From Mesorhizobium intechi (lineage in GTDB: Bacteria; Pseudomonadota; Alphaproteobacteria; Rhizobiales; Rhizobiaceae), in the NCBI RefSeq assembly GCF_002879535.1, contig NZ_PNOT02000051.1, forward strand, positions 1-41,508: DNA of 41,508 nt. Direction: 5' to 3'. The notes below the pieces were generated by a model that was not told the DNA's origin, ran no database searches, and saw only the letters and a list, made by a program, of their open reading frames with translations. The translations under genes were made by a program, and so were the position numbers. Below are positions 8,918-17,017 of this stretch, in pieces (position 1 is the first letter of the stretch; every line of letters begins with the position of its first letter).

Positions 8918-9853
8918 ATGCATCCAGCCTTCTCCGTTGTCTTCTTCACCACCGCCACGGGCGCCGGCTACGGCCTGCTGGCGCTGTTCGGCGTGCTCGG
9001 TGGATTGCAGATCGTGCCGGCCGATTTCTGGCTCGGTTTCGTCGGCCTGGGGCTGGCGCTCGGCCTCATCGCGGCGGGATTGTTGTCCTCGACCGGCCAT
9101 CTCGGCAGGCCGGAGCGCGCCTGGCGGGCGTTCTCGCAATGGCGCAGTTCCTGGCTGTCGCGCGAAGGCGTGGCCTCGGTCATCACCTTCATCCCGGCGG
9201 GACTGTTCGGGCTCGGCTGGGTGTTGTTGGGCCGCACTGGCGGCTGGGTGACCATTGCCGGATTGCTGGCCGCTATCGGTGCAATCGTCACCGTCTGCAC
9301 CACCGGCATGATCTACGCGTCGCTGAAACCGATCGCCCAATGGCACAGCCGCTATACTTTGCCGGCCTATCTGATCTTCGCGGCCACGACCGGCAGCGTC
9401 CTGTTGAACGCGCTCCTGCAGAGTTTCGGCGTCGGCTCGGTGGCCGTTCTGGTATTGTCGCTGCTGGCCACTCTGGCCGGCTGGGGCTGGAAGCGCGCGA
9501 CCTGGCGGCACAATGACCGTCTCGAAATCGCGACCACCGCCAACACCGCGACGGGTTTGGCCGGCGGCACGGTGCGATCGCTTGAATGGCCACATACCGA
9601 GGAAAACTACCTGCTCAAGGAAATGGGCTTCCGCATCGCGCGCAAGCACAGTGCGAAACTTCGCATGCTGGCGCAGGCACTGGCCTTCGCCCTGCCCGTC
9701 CTGCTGCTCGCGGCCACCTTCGCCTTACCCTGGCCCGTTGCGGCGATCCCGTCGGTCCTCGCCGCGATCGTCCAGTTCGCCGGGATGCTGGTCGAGCGCT
9801 GGCTGTTCTTCGCCGAGGCAAAGCACACGGTCGCGCTTTATTATGGGCGATAG
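8918..9853 (+). CDS. soeC: DmsC/NrfD-like membrane anchor, probable SoeC
   Basis: 311 residues starting 2 bases after the soeB stop. About eight hydrophobic helices are spread over the protein, separated by a more polar stretch around residues 185-245, as in DmsC-type anchors (DMSO reductase anchor subunit). This subunit would hold the SoeAB dimer on the inner membrane and transfer electrons to the quinone pool. Conserved features include the helix-1 sequence TGAGYGLLALFG and a GRPERAWRAFSQWRSSWLSREG block, which is characteristic of this anchor family. It is the last gene of the operon; no clear terminator follows before the Sel1 pseudogene promoter. Confidence 0.8.
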   Translation: MHPAFSVVFFTTATGAGYGLLALFGVLGGLQIVPADFWLGFVGLGLALGLIAAGLLSSTGHLGRPERAWRAFSQWRSSWLSREGVASVITFIPAGLFGLGWVLLGRTGGWVTIAGLLAAIGAIVTVCTTGMIYASLKPIAQWHSRYTLPAYLIFAATTGSVLLNALLQSFGVGSVAVLVLSLLATLAGWGWKRATWRHNDRLEIATTANTATGLAGGTVRSLEWPHTEENYLLKEMGFRIARKHSAKLRMLAQALAFALPVLLLAATFALPWPVAAIPSVLAAIVQFAGMLVERWLFFAEAKHTVALYYGR

Positions 9854-9911
9854 GACAGCTGAAAATGACTTCCGCCAGTTCCCTGGACGACAGTAAAATT
9901 CGGCATTATTG

Positions 9912-9941
9912 TTGACAGCGGAGTCGATACTATCCTTTAAA
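9912..9941 (+). promoter_or_regulatory. Probable sigma-70 promoter of the Sel1 gene
   Basis: TTGACA at 9912-9917 and TTTAAA at 9936-9941, separated by 18 bases, 36 bases before the GTG/ATG start of the Sel1 gene. The -35 hexamer is a perfect match to the consensus; the -10 is weaker. Confidence 0.5.
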
Positions 9942-9976
9942 TTCAGAACGCTCCAGTTCTCTATGCGTAGTTCACG

Positions 9977-10752
9977 GTGATGAATCTTTCTGCCTTCCTC
10001 TCTCCGACCTATCTCGCACGCGGCTTGTTTGCCGCATGTATGTTTATCCTTGCACCCTGCAACTTAATAGCAGGCGCGCTCGAAGCCGAAGCCGCCTTTA
10101 AAGCGAATAATTATTCAGAAGCGTACAAAGAATGGAAGGCTCTCGCCCAAAGGGTGATGCCATTGCCCAATTTAACGTCGGATTTCTGTATTCCAGGGGA
10201 CTTGGTGTTCCACTGGATTATTCCAAAGCTGCCGAATGGTGGGGTAAGGCGGTGGATCAAGACATGGCAGTGGCCGAGTTGAAACTTGGACTTTTGTACT
10301 CCTGGGGCAAAGGCGTTCAGCAGGATGATTCCAAAGCGGCGGAGCTATGGCGCAAGGCGGCGATCCAAGGTTTGCCCGAAGCTCAGCAGTATCTTGGATA
10401 CGCGTATTTTTCTGGGACGGGAGTGCCCAAAAGTGGTTCCGATGCGGTACTTTGGTTAAACAAAGCAGCTGAGCAAGGTAATGTTGCCGCGCAAATTAAT
10501 TTGGGCGTTGCTTACCTGACCGGCGAGATTGTAGATAAGAACCCCAAGCTAGCCTTCTATTGGTACGAAAAGGCTGCGCAACTGAATGACAGCAAGGCGC
10601 AATTCAACGTGGCTTTGATGTATCTCAAAGGTGTTGGGGTTGAGCAGAATGATGACCTTGCCATCCAATGGTTAAAGCGCTCGGCAGCGCAGGGATACCG
10701 CGGCGCGGAAGAAGCGCTCGACCGCATTCATGCTGCGCTTAAGAAGACGTGA
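9977..10752 (+). pseudogene. Sel1-repeat secreted protein, frameshifted
   Basis: Two overlapping frames together make one Sel1 protein. Frame one (from GTG 9977 or ATG 9980) gives a signal peptide and the N-terminal helix ending EAYKEWKALAQ. The next frame continues with GDAIAQFNVGFLYSRGLGV and about five Sel1 repeats to the stop at 10752. The break is at the AAAGGG of 10149-10154: one extra A would restore CAA-AAG-GGT-GAT and an intact protein of about 258 residues. A one-base deletion or a sequencing error in the homopolymer would both explain this. Base composition is lower in GC than the neighbours (61 of 120 bases in 10141-10260), with AT-ending codons, suggesting later acquisition. Sel1 proteins usually mediate protein-protein contacts; no specific role can be given. 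Confidence 0.75.
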
Positions 10753-10770
10753 GCTTCAGGCGGCGGCCCC

Positions 10771-11487
10771 TCAACCCGGCCGCAGCATCGAACCCGAGAT
10801 GGCAAAGATGCGGTCGGTGCCAAGCATATAGGCCATCAGCGATTCCAGGCGGAACAGCCCGGCATAGGCGCGATCGAGCACGTTGAGCGAACCGGTATAG
10901 GAGCCGAAGGCCGGCATGATCATGCGTCCGCCGTCACCGGCAAAGCAGCGCCGACGCACCGAACGGCCGCGCTGCACGATGCGCGCGCAGGGATGGAGAT
11001 GGCCCGCGATCTCGCCCTCGACGCGCACTTTCGACGGTTCATGCCGGAACAGCAGCGAACCTATGGCCAATTCCCGCACCGTTTCACCGGGAAGATCGGC
11101 CGGCGCCTCCGGATCGTGATTGCCGGCGACCCAGAACCAGTCACGACCCACCATCAGCGCTTCCAGCCGCTCGCGAAAACTCGCATGCATGCGCTCGGCG
11201 CCGCCGCCATCATGAAAGGAGTCGCCAAGGCTGATGACGATCGACGGCTGGTAGTCGGATATGACGGCCTGCAGTCTGAGCAAGGTCGCGCCGGTGTCAT
11301 AGGGCGGGATCAGCATACCGCGCCTTGCCAGCGAGGAGCCTTTTTCCAGATGCAGGTCGGAGACCGCCAACAGCCTGAGTTCGGGAAAATAGAGCACACC
11401 GCGCGGATCGCAGAGCGCACGCTCGCCGGCGATGCCTATCATATCGGCCTCGGTGATCAGCGACGTACGCGCCAGCGAAAAATTCAT
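10771..11487 (-). CDS. pdeM: Ligase-associated DNA damage response endonuclease PdeM
   Basis: 238-residue calcineurin-like metallophosphoesterase. The metal-binding motifs appear in order: SDLHLEKG near residue 43, GDSFHDGG near 92, GNHD near 121, and GHLHP near 163. The short length and these motifs fit PdeM, the nuclease of the ligase-associated DNA repair set. The ATG at 11487 overlaps the helicase stop (ATGA), so the two genes form one operon. The usual partners, the ATP-dependent ligase and the exonuclease, are not adjacent and may be elsewhere in the genome. The 3' end faces the Sel1 pseudogene tail to tail. Confidence 0.88.
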   Translation of the reverse strand: MNFSLARTSLITEADMIGIAGERALCDPRGVLYFPELRLLAVSDLHLEKGSSLARRGMLIPPYDTGATLLRLQAVISDYQPSIVISLGDSFHDGGGAERMHASFRERLEALMVGRDWFWVAGNHDPEAPADLPGETVRELAIGSLLFRHEPSKVRVEGEIAGHLHPCARIVQRGRSVRRRCFAGDGGRMIMPAFGSYTGSLNVLDRAYAGLFRLESLMAYMLGTDRIFAISGSMLRPG

Positions 11488-14018
11488 CCCTCACTCATTT
11501 CCGGCCCCATGGCCTCCTCGACCAAAGTCGCCGCATCCATCAGCAGTGTTTCATCGGCTTCGCCGTTCACCGGCATCTTGCCGATCTCGAGCATGATCGG
11601 CACGGCCAAAGGCGAAATCTGCTCCAGATTCTTATGCATGATTCGACCCTGGACGCGCGAGAGCATGTCGGCAAGTCTGCTGACATCGAGCAGACCGGCC
11701 GCCGCATCGGCACGCGTCGCCTGCAGCAGGATATGGTCCGGCTCATGGCTGCGCAGCACATCGTAGATCAGATCGGTCGATACGGTGACCTGACGACCGC
11801 TCTTCTCCTGGCCCGGATGGCGCTTCTCGATCAACCCCGAAATCAGCGCGCAATTGCGGAAGGTGCGCTTGAGAAGCCAGCTGTCGGCCAGCCAGGCTTC
11901 GAGGTCGTCGCCCAGCATGTCCTCGTCGAACAATGCGCCGAGAGACGGTTTCCTGGCTTTGAACATCGCGCCCATGTCGCCCAGCGACCATACGGCAAGC
12001 GCGTAATCTGTGGCGACAAAGCCAAGCGGCCTGGCGCCTGCCCTGTCGAGGCGCCGGGTCAGCAACATGCCGAGCGTCTGGTGGGCCAGCCTGCCTTCAA
12101 AGGGATAAGCGACCAGATAGTAGCGGTTGCCGCGTGGAAAGGTTTCGATCAGCAGGTCATCGCGTTTGGGCAGAACCGATTTATCGGCCTGGAATTGCAG
12201 CCAGTCGGCCACCTGCTCCGGCAGCTTCTTCCAGCGCCGCGGATCGTCCAGCATCATGCGGACCTGCTCGGCAAGGTAGGTCGAAAGCGGGAACTTGCCG
12301 CCGCCATAGTAGGGCACCTTGGCGTCGCTGCCGGGCGCGTTCGACACGAGGCATTCATTCTCACGAATGCCTTCGAAGCGAAGCACTTTGCCGGCGAACA
12401 TGAAGGTGTCGCCATGCGTCAGCGTTTCGAGGAAGGCCTCCTCGATCTTGCCAAGAACGGCGCCGCCGCGTGTAGCCGAGCCTTTGCTGCCTGCCTTGAC
12501 GTAACGCACGTTGAGCGCCGGCACTTCGATGATGGTGCCGACATTCAGCCGGTATTGCTGAGCCACGCGCGGATTGGAGACGCGCCACAACCCGTCCTTG
12601 TTCAGGCGGATGCGAGCATAGCGCTCGTAATTCTTCAGCGCGTAGCCGCCGGTGGCGACGAAGTCGATGACGCGGTCGAAGGTCGGCCGGTCGAGACTTG
12701 CGTAGGGTGCTGCCGTTCGCACTTCCTCGAACAGATCGTCGGCACGGAACGGCGCGCCGCAGGCGCAGCCGAGCACATGCTGCGCCAGCACATCGAGGCC
12801 GCCATCGACCAGCGGCGGCGTGTCCTGCGCGCCAAGATAGTTGGCATCGAGGGCAGCCCGGCATTCGAGCACCTCGAAACGGTTGGCAGGGATCAAGATC
12901 GCCTTGGAGGGTTCGTCCATCCGGTGGTTGGCACGGCCAATGCGCTGCGCCAACCGGCTGGCGCCCTTCGGCGCACCGACATGCACGACCAGATCGACGT
13001 CGCCCCAGTCGATGCCGAGATCGAGCGTCGAAGTGGCGACGATAGCACGCAGCGCGTTCTCGCCCATCGCCTTCTCGACGCGCCGCCGCTGGCCGACATC
13101 GAGAGAGCCGTGATGAAGCGCGATAGGCAAGGTGTCCTCATTGACCCGCCACAATTCCTGGAAAAGCAGCTCCGCCTGGCTGCGGGTGTTGACGAACAGC
13201 AGGGTCGTTTTGTGGCGCTTGATCTCGCGGTAGATCTCCGGCGTGGCATAGCGCGCCGAATGCCCCGCCCACGGTACACGCTCTTCGGAATCGAGAATGG
13301 AGATTTCGGGTTTCGCGCCTCCCGTGACGACGATCAGCTCGGACATATCACCCGGCGGATTCTGGCTGACCAGCCAGCGCCGCAACTCGTCCGGCTCGGC
13401 CACCGTCGCCGACAGACCGATGGTCTGCAGGCCGGGGACAAAGCTGCGCAGCCGCGCCAGCCCGAGCGCCAGCAGATGGCCGCGTTTCGACGTCACCAGC
13501 GAATGCAATTCGTCGAGAACGACATAGCGCAAATCCTCGAAGAAGCGCCTGGCATCGCCTGCTGCGATTAGCAGTGCCAGTTGCTCGGGTGTGGTGAGCA
13601 GGATGTCGGGCGGCACCAGCTTCTGCCGCTGGCGCTTGTGGGAGGGCGTGTCGCCGGTGCGCGTCTCGATGGTCACAGGCAGACCGATCTCTTCCACCGG
13701 CTTGGCGAGATTGCGCTCGATGTCGACCGCCAGCGCCTTGAGCGGCGAGATGTAGAGCGTGTGGATGCCGCGATGCGCCTGCCCCGGCTTCCGCCTTGGC
13801 CTCACCGCCAGTTCGGTCAGCGACGGCAGGAAGCCGGCCAGCGTCTTGCCGGCTCCGGTTGGCGCGATCAGCAGCACCGATTGGCCGCTTTGAGCCTTCG
13901 CCAACAATTCGATCTGATGGGCGCGCGGCGACCAGCCTTTCTCGCCGAACCATCTGAGGAATGGTTCGGGCAGGGCAATGGCGGCATTCTGCTCGGCAAG
14001 GCGCGGCTCAACTGTCAC
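11484..14018 (-). CDS. Ligase-associated DNA damage response DEXH-box helicase (Lhr-type)
   Basis: 844-residue superfamily 2 helicase. Motif I is APTGAGKT near residues 52-59, motif II is DELH near 169, motif III is SATV near 202, and motif VI is QRIGRANHR near 340, followed by a long C-terminal Lhr-specific region and DEAD/H-associated domain. Length and coupling with PdeM distinguish the ligase-associated form from the much longer Lhr of enterobacteria. The expected activity is ATP-driven 3'-5' unwinding during repair (family knowledge). First gene of a two-gene operon; start ATG at 14018 with no better alternative. A hairpin repeat fills the region upstream. Confidence 0.92.
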   Translation of the reverse strand: MTVEPRLAEQNAAIALPEPFLRWFGEKGWSPRAHQIELLAKAQSGQSVLLIAPTGAGKTLAGFLPSLTELAVRPRRKPGQAHRGIHTLYISPLKALAVDIERNLAKPVEEIGLPVTIETRTGDTPSHKRQRQKLVPPDILLTTPEQLALLIAAGDARRFFEDLRYVVLDELHSLVTSKRGHLLALGLARLRSFVPGLQTIGLSATVAEPDELRRWLVSQNPPGDMSELIVVTGGAKPEISILDSEERVPWAGHSARYATPEIYREIKRHKTTLLFVNTRSQAELLFQELWRVNEDTLPIALHHGSLDVGQRRRVEKAMGENALRAIVATSTLDLGIDWGDVDLVVHVGAPKGASRLAQRIGRANHRMDEPSKAILIPANRFEVLECRAALDANYLGAQDTPPLVDGGLDVLAQHVLGCACGAPFRADDLFEEVRTAAPYASLDRPTFDRVIDFVATGGYALKNYERYARIRLNKDGLWRVSNPRVAQQYRLNVGTIIEVPALNVRYVKAGSKGSATRGGAVLGKIEEAFLETLTHGDTFMFAGKVLRFEGIRENECLVSNAPGSDAKVPYYGGGKFPLSTYLAEQVRMMLDDPRRWKKLPEQVADWLQFQADKSVLPKRDDLLIETFPRGNRYYLVAYPFEGRLAHQTLGMLLTRRLDRAGARPLGFVATDYALAVWSLGDMGAMFKARKPSLGALFDEDMLGDDLEAWLADSWLLKRTFRNCALISGLIEKRHPGQEKSGRQVTVSTDLIYDVLRSHEPDHILLQATRADAAAGLLDVSRLADMLSRVQGRIMHKNLEQISPLAVPIMLEIGKMPVNGEADETLLMDAATLVEEAMGPEMSEG

Positions 14019-14082
14019 GCGCCAGAGGTAGCGCGGCTAGGGGCGATCGCCAAGGAAAATCGGAACAAAAGGGGATCGCAGC

Positions 14083-14209
14083 GCTCCTCGCCCCGTTCAA
14101 GGGGAGCGGATGCGGCAGGCCTTTAAGGGGCAGCACTGACTGTTCAAAACTTCGCGCTGCCCTCATCCGCCCTTCGGGTACCTTCTCCCGTATAGTGACC
14201 GGGAGAAGG
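14083..14209. repeat. Intergenic hairpin repeat of mesorhizobial type
   Basis: The core is a perfect 10-bp stem, CCTTCTCCCG (14181-14190) and CGGGAGAAGG (14200-14209), around a TATAGTGAC loop. A smaller CCCC/GGGG hairpin nested in GCTCC/GGAGC lies at 14083-14107. From memory, the same CTTCTCCC-TATAGTGAC-GGGAGAAG core is scattered between genes in many Mesorhizobium genomes, so I call it a dispersed palindromic repeat. It sits between the helicase start and the 3' end of the NlpC/P60 gene and could also end transcription of the latter. Confidence 0.65.
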
Positions 14210-14214
14210 AAAGG

Positions 14215-15075
14215 TCATGGCCTGCGAAACCCGGTCGGGCCGCCATAGAGGTAGCCGATGCGGGCGATGGCCTCCTTCAGTCCTTCGAGCGAGACCAGCA
14301 TGGTGTGGCCGTTGGCATGAATCATGGTCTTAGCGTCGGCCATGACAGCGACATGGCCTTTCCAGAAGACGAGGTCGCCGCGGCGCAACCCGGCATAATC
14401 CGGACCCGGTTCGAGCGGCTCACCGATGCTTGCCGCCTGCATGTCGGAGTCGCGCAGCACGTTTTTGCCCGCCATGCGCATCGCCAGTTGCACCAGGCCG
14501 GAACAGTCGATGCCGAAACCGGACGCGCCGCCCCACAGATAGGGTGTGCCAAGAAACGTCTCGGCGACCGCGACATAGTCGGCGGCAATTTGTCCGATTG
14601 GCCTGAGGTGACCAGCAATGATCGCTTCGCCCGATGGCAGGACGGCGTAGTGTGTACCGCGCGTCTCGGCGGCGGCCGTCACCGTCACCGTCGACCCCAT
14701 CGACAGCTGTCCCGCGATCGGAAAGCGCAGATCCGGACCGGGGTACAGGAAGGTGCGGGGCACCGAGACGACATGGGTGGGCGCGTGGTCACGTCCGCCT
14801 AGCTCAGTTGCCGCGACGTAGCCGACATAGCCGTCGCGTTCGGCCTGGATCCAGGCCCAGCCTTCGGCATCCTCGAAAACCAGCACATCGTCGCCGAACA
14901 AGGCTTGCGTGTTGACGCCGGCATCCGCACGCGGCGCCTTGCGGATGTCGGCCACCGAGGCCGAAATCCGCGCCGGCCTGCCGGCGACAAAACGCTCGGC
15001 AGAAACCTCGCCTTTCAGCCTCGCATCGGCAAGGTCGGAACGGAAGGCGTGGAGACGGGCATCGTGAGCAGTCAA
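14215..15075 (-). CDS. C40 family NlpC/P60 peptidase with SH3-type domains
   Basis: About 286 residues from a TTG at 15075, chosen because the following TAHDARLHAFRSDLADARLKG is the usual beginning of rhizobial members and an AGGG lies 9 bases upstream; the open frame extends to 15162 but would run through the intergenic region. Two SH3-like modules (about residues 20-150) precede the NlpC/P60 catalytic domain, with the nucleophile Cys in GIDCSGLVQ, the His in GHVAVM, and a further polar residue near IHANGH. Such enzymes cut gamma-glutamyl or LD peptide bonds in peptidoglycan stem peptides. No signal peptide is visible, so a cytoplasmic recycling role similar to dipeptidyl-peptidase VI is likely. 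It lies just downstream of the MarR gene on the same strand. Confidence 0.85.
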   Translation of the reverse strand: MTAHDARLHAFRSDLADARLKGEVSAERFVAGRPARISASVADIRKAPRADAGVNTQALFGDDVLVFEDAEGWAWIQAERDGYVGYVAATELGGRDHAPTHVVSVPRTFLYPGPDLRFPIAGQLSMGSTVTVTAAAETRGTHYAVLPSGEAIIAGHLRPIGQIAADYVAVAETFLGTPYLWGGASGFGIDCSGLVQLAMRMAGKNVLRDSDMQAASIGEPLEPGPDYAGLRRGDLVFWKGHVAVMADAKTMIHANGHTMLVSLEGLKEAIARIGYLYGGPTGFRRP

Positions 15076-15106
15076 AATCGGTAACCCTGTTGTATGGGCG
15101 GAACGG

Positions 15107-15457
15107 TCAGATCGGCAGTTCGTGGGCCTTGGCGATGATACCATCGCCGAAGCGCTCGACAAAGAGCGCGCCCTCGACCGTGCGCTTGATCAGCACGTTG
15201 CGCTTGTCGAGTTCGTCGCGATGGCGCGACACCAGCTTCAGCGCGCCCATCGTGTCGAGCGCGCGGGTGATCACCGGCTTGGTGACGTTGAGCCGGGCGG
15301 CCAGCCCGCGCACCGTGTGCGGCGGCGGATCGAGATAGATGGTGAACAGGATCGCCGTCTGGCGCATGGTCAGGTCAGGCGCATCGTCGCGCACCTGCGA
15401 CAGCATCACCTGCTGCCACAGTCGCAAGGCCTGGCTCGGGCGCATCGCAATCGACAT
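15107..15457 (-). CDS. MarR-type winged helix regulator
   Basis: 116 residues with a winged helix-turn-helix over about residues 28-100 (recognition region LAARLNVTKPVITRALDTM). It is shorter than many MarR proteins (about 140-150), lacking much of the C-terminal dimer helix. The C-terminus ends close to the start of the NlpC/P60 gene on the same strand, 31 bases apart, so they may be co-transcribed. An alternative ATG is four codons in. Ligand and targets are unknown. Confidence 0.8.
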   Translation of the reverse strand: MSIAMRPSQALRLWQQVMLSQVRDDAPDLTMRQTAILFTIYLDPPPHTVRGLAARLNVTKPVITRALDTMGALKLVSRHRDELDKRNVLIKRTVEGALFVERFGDGIIAKAHELPI

Positions 15458-15527
15458 CGCGCCAGCATGACGGCAAATTGTTTCGGTTCCGTTTCAGTTT
15501 TGGCGATTTGCCGGCTCTGCCACCCCG

Positions 15528-16892
15528 TCAGCCAAAGCGTGTCGAGATGACCCGCTCCAGCGCGCGAATGCCTTGCGCCTCGCCGCCGGCAGGCCCATGC
15601 GGGCGATCGGCGGGGTTCCAGGCAAAGATGTCGAAATGCGCCCAGCTTGCCGTCTTCTCGACAAAGCGCTTGAGGAACAGCGCCGCGGTGATCGAACCGG
15701 CGAAACCGTCCGTGGTGACATTGTTGATGTCGGCGATCTTCGACGACAGTTTGGCATCGTAGGGCCGCCACAGCGGCAAGCGCCACAGCGGATCCTCGAC
15801 CGCCAGCGACGCCGCAGCGAGGTCCGAGGCCAGCGCCTCGTCGCCGGTATAGAAAGGCGGCAGATCCGGGCCAAGCGCCACACGGGCCGCTCCGGTCAGT
15901 GTCGCCATGTCGACCAGCAAATGCGGCTCCTCGTCATCGGCCAGCGCCAGCGCGTCGCCGAGCACGAGCCGGCCTTCGGCGTCGGTGTTTCCGATCTCGA
16001 CAGTAATGCCCTTGCGGCTCGCCAGCACGTCGCCCGGTCTGAAAGCATTGCCGGCTATCGAGTTCTCGACCGCCGGGATCAGCACGCGCAGCCGCAGGTT
16101 CAACCCGGCCGCCATGATCATCGAGGCCAGGCCAAGCACATTGGCGGCGCCGCCCATATCCTTCTTCATCAAGAGCATGCCGGATGACGGCTTGATGTCG
16201 AGACCGCCCGTGTCGAAGCAGACGCCCTTGCCGACCAGGGTCACCTTCGGCGCGCCCGGTTGCCCCCAGATCATGTCGATCAGACGCGGCGCACCGGATG
16301 AAGCACGGCCCACGGCGTGGATCATCGGGAAGTTCTGACTCAGCAGTTCGTCGCCCTTGATGACGGAGACTTCGGCCTTGTGAGCCGCGGCCAAGGTGCG
16401 CACCGCCTTCTCCAGATCATCCGGTCCCATGTCGCTGGTCGGTGTGTTGACCAGATCGCGGGCCAGGAAGACGCCATCGGCGATGCGGCGAACGCGCGCC
16501 GCGTCGACGCCGTCCGGCACGTCGAAACGCAAGGCCTTACCCGGCTTCTTGCCGTAACGGGTAAAGACATAGCCGCCTAGCGCCAGCGCGATCGCCGCGA
16601 GTTCCGGCTCGGCAGGAATGGAGGCGAAATGCCAGTCGCCTTCCGGCAGGGTTTTCGACAGTGCACCGAGCGCGAGTGCGCCTTCGCCTTCGCCGGTGCC
16701 GAACAGCGCGCCGGCAAGTGCGCCGTTTTCGCCGGGCACGGCGAGCGTCCTGCCTGCCTCGCCGGCAAAGCCGTTGGCCTTGGCCCATGCGAGCGCAGAT
16801 GGCGCAAGGCCCGCCGCCTCCAGGCCGTCACGGGCCACCAGATGCACCGGCAGCGCACCTTGCAATTTCGTCTCGACGAGTTCCACAGGCAT
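15528..16892 (-). CDS. M17 family leucyl aminopeptidase
   Basis: 454 residues from ATG 16892, chosen because GAGAGAAC lies just upstream; the open frame continues to 17003 but that part crosses the tadD promoter region. The C-terminal catalytic domain (about residues 165-450) has the metal-binding and catalytic sequences GKGVCFDTGGLDIKPS, VENSIAGNA and NTDAEGRLVLGDAL characteristic of M17 di-zinc aminopeptidases, which remove N-terminal residues from peptides in the cytoplasm. The N-terminal domain is divergent, as in the shorter PepB-like/leucyl aminopeptidase family subgroup rather than classical PepA. It is divergent from tadD. Confidence 0.9.
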   Translation of the reverse strand: MPVELVETKLQGALPVHLVARDGLEAAGLAPSALAWAKANGFAGEAGRTLAVPGENGALAGALFGTGEGEGALALGALSKTLPEGDWHFASIPAEPELAAIALALGGYVFTRYGKKPGKALRFDVPDGVDAARVRRIADGVFLARDLVNTPTSDMGPDDLEKAVRTLAAAHKAEVSVIKGDELLSQNFPMIHAVGRASSGAPRLIDMIWGQPGAPKVTLVGKGVCFDTGGLDIKPSSGMLLMKKDMGGAANVLGLASMIMAAGLNLRLRVLIPAVENSIAGNAFRPGDVLASRKGITVEIGNTDAEGRLVLGDALALADDEEPHLLVDMATLTGAARVALGPDLPPFYTGDEALASDLAAASLAVEDPLWRLPLWRPYDAKLSSKIADINNVTTDGFAGSITAALFLKRFVEKTASWAHFDIFAWNPADRPHGPAGGEAQGIRALERVISTRFG

Positions 16893-16933
16893 TCGATGTT
16901 CTCTCCTGCCGACCCTTCGCGAGTCGGCGTTTC

Positions 16934-16954
16934 TTAACCCTCCGTTAGGGTTAA
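16934..16954. promoter_or_regulatory. Palindromic CtrA-like box upstream of tadD
   Basis: TTAACCCT (16934-16941) and AGGGTTAA (16947-16954) form a perfect 8-bp inverted repeat with a 5-base centre. Read on the plus strand the same stretch gives TTAA-N7-TTAG (16934-16948), one mismatch from the Caulobacter CtrA consensus TTAA-N7-TTAA. It lies about 70 bases before the tadD start and about 40 before the divergent aminopeptidase start. Confidence 0.5.
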
Positions 16955-17017
16955 CAGAATATTTCTGCGGGAGGGAAGATGGCCACGCAATGGCCGCGCG
17001 CACGAATGGAGGCCTAG

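Noticed and set aside
11634..13571. A 645-codon open frame opposite the helicase gene
   Set aside because: It is the antisense shadow of a gene with clear helicase motifs; high GC keeps opposite frames open, and it shows no domain.
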